Assembly (NCBI GenBank): GCA_026129765.1
Contig: JAHCHP010000014.1
Coordinates: forward strand, 1-64,000
Origin: Fimbriimonadia bacterium
GTDB taxonomy: Bacteria > Armatimonadota > Fimbriimonadia > Fimbriimonadales > GBS-DC
DNA: 64,000 nucleotides
Direction of reading: 5' to 3'
Part shown: positions 53,330 through 61,826 of the stretch, piece by piece
Layout: each line of letters begins with the position of its first letter
Position numbering within the stretch: the first letter of the stretch is position 1
Notes under the pieces: generated by a model
What the model saw: only the letters and a program-made list of their open reading frames with translations
Told to the model about the DNA's origin: nothing
Databases searched by the model: none
Program-made: the position numbers and the translations under genes

Positions 53330-55121
53330 AATCCTTGCGATTCACCACTGCGTCAAAGTCCAACTTAATCGTCCTTTGACCAGAAGGGCGATAGGTCAAG
53401 CGCACCTTCAACGATACTCCCTGAACTCCCTTTAGCGCAACCCCGGTCACACTGGAGTCCCAGCTAACGGCAGTTGAGTGGCGGTCTCGCAGATCGATGT
53501 AATGCAGTCCATTCTCCGCGGCGGTGTCGCTGATTCGGAATAAACCGCCGCTGCCGCGTTTTTGCGCGCCGTTCGCATCAGCATACCAGTACTCTCTCAA
53601 CATCACGCTTTTCCCTGCTTCTGAGCGGTTAAAGAAAAGCCGGGTTGAAAAGTTCGGCGAACTGTTATCAAAAGCGCAAGCGTCATAGGGCATGACCAGA
53701 CTGCCGCTGATATAGTATCGGTGAACCGCTTTCTGAACCGATAACGCCCATTCGTCATTCACCTTGTAAAGCACACGGATTTTGCGCCCTACCATGGTGG
53801 TATCCCGGTCACCATCCGTTGGGAATCGCAGAACACCCTGCTGGTAATTAATTTGCGCTCTGGGATCAAAGCCGCTGCCGGGAATCAAGGTCCCCTGACG
53901 ATAAGCCGCCACCGCGCCGCTCAGCAGGTCAATCATCACCACATCAGGCTGATTCTGTCCATAACCCGGCAAATTCAGCCCTGCGTATTCCGATTGATCA
54001 TCCAGTAAATCGCCCGCCTGCTTCCAATCAGACAAGGTCAACCGAACCACGCCATCCGACGGAATGGAACGCTCCTCATTAATGATTTGCCAATCACGCG
54101 CATTATAATCCACATTCGCGACCAAGGGGCGCGTACCGCGCCAAAAACGCTCATAGAAACCGGAAGAGGAGGGATTAAAGACAATCAATCCCAACTGGTC
54201 ATTCAGAACCTTGTATTGATAAGGATAATCGGGGTCCCAATCCAGCGCAAGCGGTAATCGCTCAAATAAACGCCCAACGGTATCTGAGTCAGGCACCAGA
54301 CCCGCAAAATCCGGATCGTCGGTCGCTGTCTGCAGAGGAACCCAATAGGAGAAAGGTCGCTGCGGATCGGTTGGCGGCAGGGTAATCACCTCTGACACCT
54401 GCTTCACCGAGTAGTTGCCGCCCATCTGCACATAGTAGGCATAATCCACCTTATAGCTAATGCTTCGAAACCGCAGGGGGCGCAGCGCGATTTGAGGACC
54501 TTGGTCATCAGGATCATAATCAATTCCGTACTGAAACACCTGGAGGAAATATGCAGGTTGACCCGCTTCCGTCTCAATCCGTTGCATCGGATTGCCATAG
54601 ACCAACAAGCCGCCATCCAGCGGATTCTGGTTCGTATCGGTAACGGTGTTGATCACTTCAACCGGCGCGAATGCCGTGATATAAACACTGCCTTGGCTGG
54701 GGGTGTTGCGGGCGACGATAGGCGATGGGAGAGGGATGTTGACGCGCTCGCCAATGATGCGTCGAATCCGGTTGGAACCCGACACATAAGGCAGCAAATC
54801 AGGATCGCCGAGATCATCGCCTGGTTGAGGCTCCAGGTCATTCGGCGCGTTTTGCGGGTTGATCAGCATGACGCGATTCCCATTGCGATCTTCGTACCGG
54901 ATAGGCACAATCGCATAGGGCAGAGTGTCCTCGCGCCCTTTCAAGCGCTCCAGTTCCTGCTCTGCTAATCGGGTCGCTGCCCCGCTCTGACCCGTTCGTT
55001 TAATCGCCAGAAAGCCGCTCGGATAGAGACTGATAAACGCAAATATCCCAATCGCTAAGATGACAAGCACAACCAGCACCTCGAGTAACGAGGCGCCTCG
55101 CGAAAACTTCGCCCTGCTCAT
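53328..55121 (-). CDS. PilV-like prepilin, oversized
   Basis: 597 residues. The N-terminus RGASLLEVLVVLVILAIGIF is a prepilin signal of the PilV/GspI type (cleavage after Gly, Glu at mature position 5). The mature region is much longer than a usual PilV, with beta-rich sequence and repeated aromatic-Asp stretches; VMLREYWYADANGAQKRGSG lies near residue 520. GGGGTGA precedes the start. It is the second gene of the pilin cluster after the major prepilin, from which it is separated by a U-tract hairpin. Confidence 0.83.
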   Translation of the reverse strand: MSRAKFSRGASLLEVLVVLVILAIGIFAFISLYPSGFLAIKRTGQSGAATRLAEQELERLKGREDTLPYAIVPIRYEDRNGNRVMLINPQNAPNDLEPQPGDDLGDPDLLPYVSGSNRIRRIIGERVNIPLPSPIVARNTPSQGSVYITAFAPVEVINTVTDTNQNPLDGGLLVYGNPMQRIETEAGQPAYFLQVFQYGIDYDPDDQGPQIALRPLRFRSISYKVDYAYYVQMGGNYSVKQVSEVITLPPTDPQRPFSYWVPLQTATDDPDFAGLVPDSDTVGRLFERLPLALDWDPDYPYQYKVLNDQLGLIVFNPSSSGFYERFWRGTRPLVANVDYNARDWQIINEERSIPSDGVVRLTLSDWKQAGDLLDDQSEYAGLNLPGYGQNQPDVVMIDLLSGAVAAYRQGTLIPGSGFDPRAQINYQQGVLRFPTDGDRDTTMVGRKIRVLYKVNDEWALSVQKAVHRYYISGSLVMPYDACAFDNSSPNFSTRLFFNRSEAGKSVMLREYWYADANGAQKRGSGGLFRISDTAAENGLHYIDLRDRHSTAVSWDSSVTGVALKGVQGVSLKVRLTYRPSGQRTIKLDFDAVVNRKD

Positions 55122-55201
55122 AGATTTTCACCCCAAATTAATGGTCTGTTGTTCAACGGTAATTATCGGTGGATCGGCTCTTTATAAATAATAAAGGAAG
55201 C

Positions 55202-55222
55202 GAAAAAAGCCGGGAAGCCGGG
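55202..55222 (-). terminator. Weak intrinsic terminator after major prepilin
   Basis: On the minus strand CCGG-CTTC-CCGG is followed by CTTTTTTC. The stem is short but the U-tract is good; it ends at the prepilin stop codon and could raise prepilin mRNA relative to the downstream minor-pilin genes. Confidence 0.4.
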
Positions 55223-56008
55223 TCAAGGACGCTCATTATAGGGATTCGCGAACATTTTCCGCGATTCCATCGGTTTTGCGTCGCCGGTCAAGAATAAGAC
55301 AATGTCATTCTTGCCTTGATTCGGCTGACCACCGCTGTATGAACGATGATAAGTGCACCAAGTTACAACAGCCGTTTTATCAGGGGATCGGTATCGCAGT
55401 TGGCGAGGCGTGTCTGATTTCTTAGGACCGATCGGATTATTAAACCAGCCATCGCCATAAGCGACGCCGCTCAATTGACTCTCAATCTGGTTCAGGTTGG
55501 AATTAGACCATGTTAAGGCATAACGCACCTCGTAGCCGTTCCCTGCCGCATTACGACCAGTGTCATAGCTGTCGTAGGTATAGTAGCAGAGAGCGGGTGA
55601 ATTGTTATCGCCCGGAATCAGGCGAGAGACCTGTCCCGCCAAGGCATGACCTTGTGGGTAGGTCGCTGTCGTCATTTCGGTTTTGGACGAGCGATTGCTA
55701 TTAGGACATTTGAAGACGTCTACATTTTTGATGTAAGGCATCAAATAGCTGGGAGCATTGCCCATCTGAACGTTTTGGGGACAATTGTTGCCTTGCGCGG
55801 GAATCGCGGTAAACAAGGCGGGCGGATAAGCCCCCTCATCCAACTTATATTGCTCTAAAGCCTGGAAAATTTGCTTCAAATTAGAGGCGCAAGCCCCACG
55901 CCGCGCCTGCTCACGCGCTGTGCCAAAAACCGGAAATATGATCGCCGCCAAAATCGCGATAATCGCGATAACGGTCAATAGTTCGACCAGAGTGAACCCT
56001 TTTTTCAT
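55223..56008 (-). CDS. Major type IV prepilin-like protein (H-X9-DG family type)
   Basis: 261 residues. The leader is MKKGFTLVELLTVIAIIAIL, with cleavage after the Gly at residue 4 and Glu at mature position 5, and FPVFGTAREQARR with CASNLKQIFQALEQYKLDEG follows; this block is typical of abundant pseudopilins in Armatimonadota and Planctomycetota. The C-terminal part ends in a NDIVLFLTGDAKPMESR stretch comparable to the H-X9-DG region. AAGGGGGTCTT precedes the start. A good promoter lies about 110 bp upstream. It heads the pilin cluster. Confidence 0.9.
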   Translation of the reverse strand: MKKGFTLVELLTVIAIIAILAAIIFPVFGTAREQARRGACASNLKQIFQALEQYKLDEGAYPPALFTAIPAQGNNCPQNVQMGNAPSYLMPYIKNVDVFKCPNSNRSSKTEMTTATYPQGHALAGQVSRLIPGDNNSPALCYYTYDSYDTGRNAAGNGYEVRYALTWSNSNLNQIESQLSGVAYGDGWFNNPIGPKKSDTPRQLRYRSPDKTAVVTWCTYHRSYSGGQPNQGKNDIVLFLTGDAKPMESRKMFANPYNERP

Positions 56009-56116
56009 GTTTTAAGAAGACCCCCTTGCTGCTGCCGTTTCTTACGCTCGCCCTTTAGACGACATAAGAGCGCTCAAAAGTTCCCACGGGGAACATTTTA
56101 GATTGGTTAAGTAGTA

Positions 56117-56146
56117 ATTATACACTTTGAGTCCAATTCCTGCCAA
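56117..56146 (-). promoter_or_regulatory. Promoter of the prepilin cluster
   Basis: TTGGCA at 56141-56146 (minus), 18-bp spacer, TATAAT at 56117-56122. The leader of about 100 nt contains a GTTCCC-CGT-GGGAAC hairpin and the G5-type ribosome site before the prepilin ATG. Confidence 0.65.
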
Positions 56147-56207
56147 CTTTCGAGCTTTCTTTGTTGACACAAATGCCCTTATTCGGCGCACCCTGCTCAG
56201 AAACAGC

Positions 56208-57092
56208 CTACTTTCTGCCCAATTTTTCCACCAGCCAAGTAATTCCCTGCTGGATGGCGTCCGGGGGCAGCATATGGCCGCTTTCAACCCAAATGACCTC
56301 TTTCGGCGATTTCGCGGCATCATGCAGCGTTTTTGCGGCATCGCCATTCACAATCACATCCTGCTTGCCATTGATAAAGAGTACTGGGCGAGGACTGACA
56401 TGAGCAATAAAGTTGGAAGGCGACACAGAAGCAGCCATCGAGCGCACCGCTTCAGGCAGGTTGGCGGACATGGCTTTCACCGGGTCGCCCCCCACGCACA
56501 AAACAGCCGCTTTAACCCGGTCATCCACCCCGCTGAGAATCGACCCCATCATCGCGCCCATGCTATAGCCCGCCAAGCCGATTCGCGAAGAATCGACATC
56601 CGCGCGCGATTTTAAATAGTCCAACGCAAGCCGGTAATCTTTAACGGTGGTCTGAACCATACTGGCAAACACCATCGGCTCAATACTCGGAGGCGCATTC
56701 GCCTGCCTGCGTTCTCCATGCCGTTCGGCGTCCAGCGCAAGGCTGGCAATCCCTTTGGCTGCCAACGGTTTGCCAAACATCTGAATCATGGACTCTTTAT
56801 TGCTCGTCAAGCCATGCAGGAGTAAAACGCACGGATATTTTCCCGCTTCTTTGGGGCGTGTGAAGGTTCCATGCACCGTTTCGCCTTTCGAGTTGCTGAA
56901 GCTCAGATGCTCCACAACATACTCCTTATCTTCGCGGGGTTCCGCCTTGAAGTCCGCAGGCGATTTGGTGTCATATTTGTAAGCGTCTTTGAGGTCGCTC
57001 CAAGCAGGTTCGCCTTTCGCGCCCGTTTGAGCATGCGCCGAGCCCAGCAGCAATCCAGCGGCAATAACCGTCAGCAATCTTTGGCATTTCAT
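56208..57092 (-). CDS. Secreted alpha/beta hydrolase (dienelactone hydrolase-like)
   Basis: 294 residues with a signal peptide (to about AHA, residue 21). The fold elements are the oxyanion strand VLLLHGLTSNKES near residue 89, nucleophile elbow GLAGYSMGAMMG (Ser near residue 175), acid in INGKQDVIVNGDA and His in VESGHMLPPD. This is the dienelactone hydrolase / acetyl-xylan-esterase-like arrangement; substrate unknown. It is upstream of the prepilin cluster on the same strand but separated from it by a promoter, so probably independently expressed. Confidence 0.85.
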   Translation of the reverse strand: MKCQRLLTVIAAGLLLGSAHAQTGAKGEPAWSDLKDAYKYDTKSPADFKAEPREDKEYVVEHLSFSNSKGETVHGTFTRPKEAGKYPCVLLLHGLTSNKESMIQMFGKPLAAKGIASLALDAERHGERRQANAPPSIEPMVFASMVQTTVKDYRLALDYLKSRADVDSSRIGLAGYSMGAMMGSILSGVDDRVKAAVLCVGGDPVKAMSANLPEAVRSMAASVSPSNFIAHVSPRPVLFINGKQDVIVNGDAAKTLHDAAKSPKEVIWVESGHMLPPDAIQQGITWLVEKLGRK

Positions 57093-57167
57093 AATATCCT
57101 AAGATTCGTAAAAGGAAGCCGTTTTTCCTGCCTCTAAGCGGAGTAAACCGCGCTGTGTTTTGCGCGG

Positions 57168-57196
57168 TTGTGAAAAATTTCGCAAACAGGTATAAT
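57168..57196 (+). promoter_or_regulatory. nuoH: Promoter of nuoHJK, nearly leaderless
   Basis: TTGTGA at 57168-57173, 17-bp spacer, TATAAT at 57191-57196. Initiation near 57203 leaves about four bases before ATG 57207 and no ribosome site. Confidence 0.6.
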
Positions 57197-57206
57197 CTTG
57201 GGCGAT

Positions 57207-58454
57207 ATGACCTGGGCAGATGCAGGATGGGCATTCTTAAGGGTGGTGATTGTGCTGGCGTTTTTGCTTGGCACGCTGCCTTTCGTGATATGGGGTGAAC
57301 GGAGAGTACTGGCGTGGTTTCAAGACCGGATCGGTCCTAACCGGCTCGGTCCGTTTGGGCTCCTTCAACCCATTGCCGACGTCGTTAAGCTCTTTTTCAA
57401 GGAAGAATTTCTACCCAAAGCCGCCGACTACCGGATTTGGTTCATTGCGCCTGCGCTTGCGCTTTTTCCCGCCGTTGTCGCTGCCGCAACCATCCCTTGG
57501 GGACCCAATCGGCAGTTGACTCCTGTCGCCGATATCGATGTGGGCATTCTCTATTTTCTGGCGATGTCATCTCTGGCGGTCTACGGAGTTGTTTTAGCAG
57601 GCTGGTCTTCCAACAACAAATACTCGCTTCTGGGGGGTTTGCGTTCTTCCGCGCAGCTCATCAGCTATGAACTGGGTATGGGCTTGGCTCTCGGAGCCAT
57701 CATTCTCTCTTCAGGAACTTTGCGCATGACCGGCATTGTGGAGGCGCAGGACCAACCGTTGTGGGGGATCGCGCCCGCCATCAATCACTGGTTCATTTTC
57801 ACGCCGTGGGGTTTCATCGGAGCCGTCATTTTCTGGATATGCATGGTGGCAGAAACCAATCGCGCGCCGTTTGACCTTCCCGAAGCCGAAAGTGAGTTGA
57901 TCGCCGGCTACCATACAGAATATAGCAGCATGAAGTTTGCGGTCTTCTTTATGAGCGAGTATATGGCGATGGTTACCATCAGCGCGATACTGGCAACCTG
58001 TTTCTTGGGAGGCTATTTGCCCCCTCTCGATATTGCGCCGGTCGCAGCCTTAGCGGAATCAACCTCAGGAACCGCCTTGGGGGGAATCACCAGCGCGCTG
58101 GCAACCCTGACGGGATGGCTCTCCGCGCCCTTCTGGTTCATCTCGAAAATCGTTCTCAGCCTCTTTATCTTTATCTGGCTCCGCGCCACGCTCCCCCGCC
58201 TGCGATACGATCAGCTGATGGCGTTAGGTTGGAAAGCGCTGTTCCCGCTGGCGCTGGTCAATCTGATGATCGCCGCTGTCTATTTTGGTTTCGGCTGGAT
58301 ACCTGCTCTCACAGGATATGGAATTCTTGCGCTGGGCTATGCGCTCTGGGTCATCAACCGTCGGGGCAAAGAGCCAAAACGCGTTGTGCAGATGCATTCC
58401 GACGCGGCGCCTTATCAACCCCAATCGCACAGGGAGGTGGAGAGCGTTGGGTGA
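57207..58454 (+). CDS. nuoH: NADH-quinone oxidoreductase subunit H
   Basis: 415 residues with about eight membrane helices. Signatures are ERRVLAWFQDRIGPNRLGPF near residue 30, QPIADVVKLFFKE and AETNRAPFDLPEAESELIAG near residue 220. NuoH forms part of the quinone chamber and connects the hydrophilic arm to the membrane arm of complex I. ATG 57207 is chosen over the TTG at 57198 because the latter would lie at or before the transcription start. The C-terminus is about 60-80 residues longer than the shortest relatives, ending in a basic tail. Confidence 0.95.
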   Translation: MTWADAGWAFLRVVIVLAFLLGTLPFVIWGERRVLAWFQDRIGPNRLGPFGLLQPIADVVKLFFKEEFLPKAADYRIWFIAPALALFPAVVAAATIPWGPNRQLTPVADIDVGILYFLAMSSLAVYGVVLAGWSSNNKYSLLGGLRSSAQLISYELGMGLALGAIILSSGTLRMTGIVEAQDQPLWGIAPAINHWFIFTPWGFIGAVIFWICMVAETNRAPFDLPEAESELIAGYHTEYSSMKFAVFFMSEYMAMVTISAILATCFLGGYLPPLDIAPVAALAESTSGTALGGITSALATLTGWLSAPFWFISKIVLSLFIFIWLRATLPRLRYDQLMALGWKALFPLALVNLMIAAVYFGFGWIPALTGYGILALGYALWVINRRGKEPKRVVQMHSDAAPYQPQSHREVESVG

Positions 58455-58950
58455 ACGAATCTTTTTCTTTTTACTGGCAGCCATTATCATCATGGCTTCG
58501 ATTACCGTGGTTGCCTCCAAAAACCCGGTTCGGAGCGCGTTGGCGCTGGTGGTCAATTTCTTTGCGTTGGCGATGCTCTACATTACTTTGCATGCCCATT
58601 TCCTGGGCGCAGTGCAGATCATCGTCTATGCCGGCGCGATTATGGTCTTGTTCCTCTTTGTGATCATGCTTTTGAACTTAGGCTCGCCGGACGCGATGCA
58701 AGAAACCACGGAAATCAAGCGACCCATTGCCTGGGTGATTGGTCTCTCGATACTGGGCTTAATGATGACGCAAGTGTTCATGGTAGCCAGTGTCGTGCCT
58801 ACCGAAGCGCCCGAATGGATCGGCACAACCGAAAATGTGGGAAACGCGCTCTTCTCTAAATGGGCTTTCCCTTTCGAGATCACCTCTATTTTGCTGCTCG
58901 TTGCCGTCATCGGTTCGATTCTGCTGGCAAAACGCCGCCAGTTGAACTAA
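58447..58950 (+). CDS. nuoJ: NADH-quinone oxidoreductase subunit J
   Basis: 167 residues with five helices, in the normal range for NuoJ. VVASKNPVRSALALVVNFFA near residue 23 and FLGAVQIIVYAGAIMVLFLF near residue 55 are family blocks, the latter including the pi-bulge helix. The start is a TTG at 58447 preceded by GGGAGGTGG; it overlaps the nuoH end by eight bases, and the longer frame from 58285 would overlap nuoH deeply. nuoI, normally between H and J, is absent. Confidence 0.93.
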   Translation: MGERIFFFLLAAIIIMASITVVASKNPVRSALALVVNFFALAMLYITLHAHFLGAVQIIVYAGAIMVLFLFVIMLLNLGSPDAMQETTEIKRPIAWVIGLSILGLMMTQVFMVASVVPTEAPEWIGTTENVGNALFSKWAFPFEITSILLLVAVIGSILLAKRRQLN

Positions 58951-58963
58951 GGAGAAATGATAG

Positions 58964-59287
58964 ATGCCTACTGAAGTGCCTTTGAACGCTTACCTCACCT
59001 TAGGAGCCTTCATGTTTGTGATGGGCATGATCGGCGTTATCATCAAACGAAACCCGATTGTCATCTTTATGTGCATAGAGTTGATGTTGAACGCGGTCAA
59101 TTTGACCTTCTTGGCATTTGCGCGCCATCAGCCCACCCTGCAAGCGCAAATATCGGGACATATGTACGTCATCTTCGTGATCGCCGTCGCGGCAGCGGAA
59201 GTAGCAGTGGGGTTGGGCATTATCATGGCGATTTTCCGTCTGCGAGACAACGTCGATGTAGACCAAATCGCCTCTCTGCGCGAATAA
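58964..59287 (+). CDS. nuoK: NADH-quinone oxidoreductase subunit K
   Basis: 107 residues with three helices. LTLGAFMFVMGMIGVIIKRN, then IFMCIELMLNAVNLTFLAFA with the conserved membrane Glu, and AAAEVAVGLGIIMAIFR with the second Glu match NuoK of the proton pump. AAGGAG precedes ATG 58964. It is the last gene of this fragment; no nuoL, M or N follows, so they must lie elsewhere. Confidence 0.95.
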   Translation: MPTEVPLNAYLTLGAFMFVMGMIGVIIKRNPIVIFMCIELMLNAVNLTFLAFARHQPTLQAQISGHMYVIFVIAVAAAEVAVGLGIIMAIFRLRDNVDVDQIASLRE

Positions 59288-59697
59288 AGCTGCTCATGGG
59301 AGTTTCTCGACTATAAAAATAAACCTCAATCCACTCCGGCGGCACACGCTCTGTCTACCAGACATCATTCGCTAAGAGGAAAAATGGAGAACCGTTCCGG
59401 TGCATCGATCCCGACGCGATCCTCAAGAGGGCTGGCTTTCCGCGCTGTTTTCCAAAGTTTAGCGCCATCTGGTTTCATTCAGTCCTATTTCGTTGCGGTT
59501 AGCCCCAAAAATAACATGCTCGACCGATACTCAGCCTTGTTTATCCAATTGCAAATCAATCAATTCAGGCTTGTCAAGCACAAGTCTAAGAAATCTTCCG
59601 ATACTCCTCATATCATCTGTCATTCGAACAACGCCTTCCTCATAGTTTCTTCTTCCATTTCGCAGGAATAAACAAAGAAACGTTAAAGGATTACATC
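59288..59697. other. 410-bp intergenic region after nuoK
   Basis: It is visibly AT-richer than the flanks. A 95-codon plus-strand frame (59384-59671) is Ser-rich, lacks a ribosome site and resembles nothing known. No hairpin, promoter or RNA gene was recognised. Confidence 0.6.
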
Positions 59698-60768
59698 ATG
59701 CCAAAAGCCAAACAGTCCCAGAAATCTCCCATCGCCCAGACCGACGAGGCGTTCAAAATCGCCATCGAACTCTGCTTTGAACCTATGATCCAATTCTTCC
59801 TCCCCGAACTCCATCAAGCCGTCCAGTGGCAGTATCCTCCCCAATTTCTCGACAAAGAACTCCAAAAAATCCACCCCAAAAATCAAACTCGCAAACGATA
59901 CGCGGATAAACTGGTCAAAGTCCTACTGCTCAATGGACAAGAACAGTTCCTGCTTATTCACGTAGAAACGCAAGCCCAGCGTGATGACCTCTTCGCCCGC
60001 CGCATGTGGGAGTATTTCTACCGTATTTCGGACCAAAACGCGCATGCCCCCGTCATCAGCGTTGCCCTTTTAGCCGATGACCATCCCGATTGGCGACCCA
60101 CCACCTATGCATACGCGATGTTCGGCACAGAACTGCAATTCAAATTCCTCAGCCTCAAACTGTTGGATTATGCCGATGCCAGCACGTCAGATGTTTTCCA
60201 AGACAATCCCTTCGCATGGATCGTGCAAGCGCATCTCCAAGCGCAAGCCACTCGTCATCAGATGGAGACCCGCCAGCAGGAGAAGTTTCGGTTAGTTCGT
60301 CGTTTGTTGGCGCAACCGGGGTATAATATGGAGGCAGTTCGCGGGTTGTTAGGGTTGTTAGATTATCTGATGGGCTTACCGCCCGCGTTGGAATTAGCCT
60401 ATGAACAGCAAGTACTGGAGTGGATAGCGATGCCAGAGACCCCCTTGATTTCAGGAATAGAGCGGCATTTAATGGAACGCGGTCGCCGAGAAGGCATAGA
60501 GCATGGTCGCCGAGAAGGCATAGAGCATGGTCGGAGAGAAGGCATAGAGCATGGTCGCCGAGAAGGTCTGACTGAAGGTTCTGTTGGAGCGACCCGCCAA
60601 GCATTGCTGCAGGTCGTACAGGCTCGTTTTCATCATGCGCCGCGTTCATTGGAGAATCAGTTGAATCAGGTGACCGACTTAGCGCGCTTGCAGGCGTTGC
60701 TGCGTGTGGCGGCAGTGGCAAACAGCTTAGAAGAGTTCACCCAAGCGTTTGAACAAATGCAGAACTGA
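59698..60768 (+). CDS. Rpn/PD-(D/E)XK transposase-like nuclease with DUF4351 tail
   Basis: 356 residues. The N-terminal half is the Rpn-type nuclease: Asp in DKLVKVLLLNGQEQFLLIHV, catalytic Glu-x-Gln in HVETQAQRDD, and RRMWEYFYRI. Residues about 262-292 are a tandem GRREGIEH repeat. The C-terminus (about 295-356) is DUF4351-like with RQALLQVVQARF and LQALLRVAAVANSLEEF. Family members promote recombination in E. coli and are common, multicopy and mobile-like in Armatimonadota and cyanobacteria. AAAGGA precedes the start. It converges on flhB with an 11-bp gap. Confidence 0.88.
   Translation: MPKAKQSQKSPIAQTDEAFKIAIELCFEPMIQFFLPELHQAVQWQYPPQFLDKELQKIHPKNQTRKRYADKLVKVLLLNGQEQFLLIHVETQAQRDDLFARRMWEYFYRISDQNAHAPVISVALLADDHPDWRPTTYAYAMFGTELQFKFLSLKLLDYADASTSDVFQDNPFAWIVQAHLQAQATRHQMETRQQEKFRLVRRLLAQPGYNMEAVRGLLGLLDYLMGLPPALELAYEQQVLEWIAMPETPLISGIERHLMERGRREGIEHGRREGIEHGRREGIEHGRREGLTEGSVGATRQALLQVVQARFHHAPRSLENQLNQVTDLARLQALLRVAAVANSLEEFTQAFEQMQN
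60481..60573. repeat. 24-bp in-frame tandem repeat in the Rpn gene
   Basis: Three full units (60481, 60505, 60529) and a partial fourth encode GRREGIEH; the core is GGTCGCCGAGAAGGCATAGA. The copies are nearly identical, so copy number is likely variable. Confidence 0.9.
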
Positions 60769-60779
60769 CAACGCCCCTC

Positions 60780-61823
60780 CTACTCGCGCCGACGCCCTTG
60801 CCGCAGGCGGTAAACATACGCCAACACTTCCGCGACCGCCTGATAAAGCGATTGAGGCACTTCTTGACCGATCTCACACTTGGCATAAAGGCTCCTCGCC
60901 AGCGGTGGACTCGGCATAATCGGCACATGCCATTTCAACGCTTCTTCGCGAATCTTCTGCGCAATCAACCCTTTCCCCTTTGCCACCACTCTTGGCGCAG
61001 ACATCGTAGCGCGGTCATACCGGAGCGCGACGGCGTAGGTGACCGGGTTCGTCACGACCACATCTGCCTTGCGAACATCCTGCATCATGCGCCGACGGGA
61101 GGCTTGCGTCATCTTTTGGCGAATACGAGCGCGAAGCGTGGGATCGCCTTCCGCCTGTTTGAATTCTTCCTTCAACTCCTGGCGGCTCATGCGAATGCTT
61201 TTCTCATGCTGCCACCGCTGAAACAAATAATCTAAACACGCCAACAGCATCCAAGCGATCCCTACCCGCAAACCAATCTGATAGAGTAAACCGCCCGTTA
61301 CTGAAAGCCCAGAAACCACCGACATCCGCCCTGTCTCCATCAGATCGCTCATATGGCTGCGAATCGCGCCCCAAACAATCCAACCGATAAGAAGCAATTT
61401 GATGACGGATTTACCCAACTCAAAAAAGGCGCGCGCAGAAAAAAGCCTCTGAAAGCCCTTCAATGGGTTGATTCGATTCAGGTCGGGCATGAGAGGAAAA
61501 AGCGTGACCGAGGGTCCCACCTGAATCAGATTCGCTAAGATCGCGATAAGCACCCCTACCGCCATAATGGGCATCAGCACCAGAAGCCCGTTCTGAAGCA
61601 CTTCGCGCGAAAACCGCATCGCGCCCGCCGCGAAAATTCCTTGCTGAACCGCTTCGATCAGCCGGTCGGAAGCGATGCCGATCACCAGCGGCATGATCAA
61701 TACAAAGCCCAAAAAAAGGCTGGCAGAGGTCACCTCGGGAGAGCGAGCCACTTGCCCCTTCCTACGAGCCTCTTGCCGCTTGCGCGGAGTCGCTTGTTCT
61801 GTGCGTTCTGACTCGCCTGCCAT
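60780..61823 (-). CDS. flhB: Flagellar export gate protein FlhB, NPVT variant
   Basis: 347 residues: a basic N-terminus (ERTEQATPRKRQEARRKGQ), four membrane helices (about 30-200) and the cytoplasmic autocleaving domain. The cleavage motif that is normally NPTH reads NPVT at residues 259-262 in VVVTNPVTYAVALRYD, so Asn-Pro survives but Thr and His are replaced. FlhB switches export from rod/hook to filament substrates after self-cleavage. It ends the fliO-P-Q-R-flhB operon, three bases after the fliR stop. Confidence 0.95.
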   Translation of the reverse strand: MAGESERTEQATPRKRQEARRKGQVARSPEVTSASLFLGFVLIMPLVIGIASDRLIEAVQQGIFAAGAMRFSREVLQNGLLVLMPIMAVGVLIAILANLIQVGPSVTLFPLMPDLNRINPLKGFQRLFSARAFFELGKSVIKLLLIGWIVWGAIRSHMSDLMETGRMSVVSGLSVTGGLLYQIGLRVGIAWMLLACLDYLFQRWQHEKSIRMSRQELKEEFKQAEGDPTLRARIRQKMTQASRRRMMQDVRKADVVVTNPVTYAVALRYDRATMSAPRVVAKGKGLIAQKIREEALKWHVPIMPSPPLARSLYAKCEIGQEVPQSLYQAVAEVLAYVYRLRQGRRRE

Positions 61824-61826
61824 CGC

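Noticed and set aside
59384-59671. 95-residue reading frame between nuoK and the Rpn gene
   Set aside because: It has no ribosome binding site, is Ser-rich and resembles no family; probably chance.
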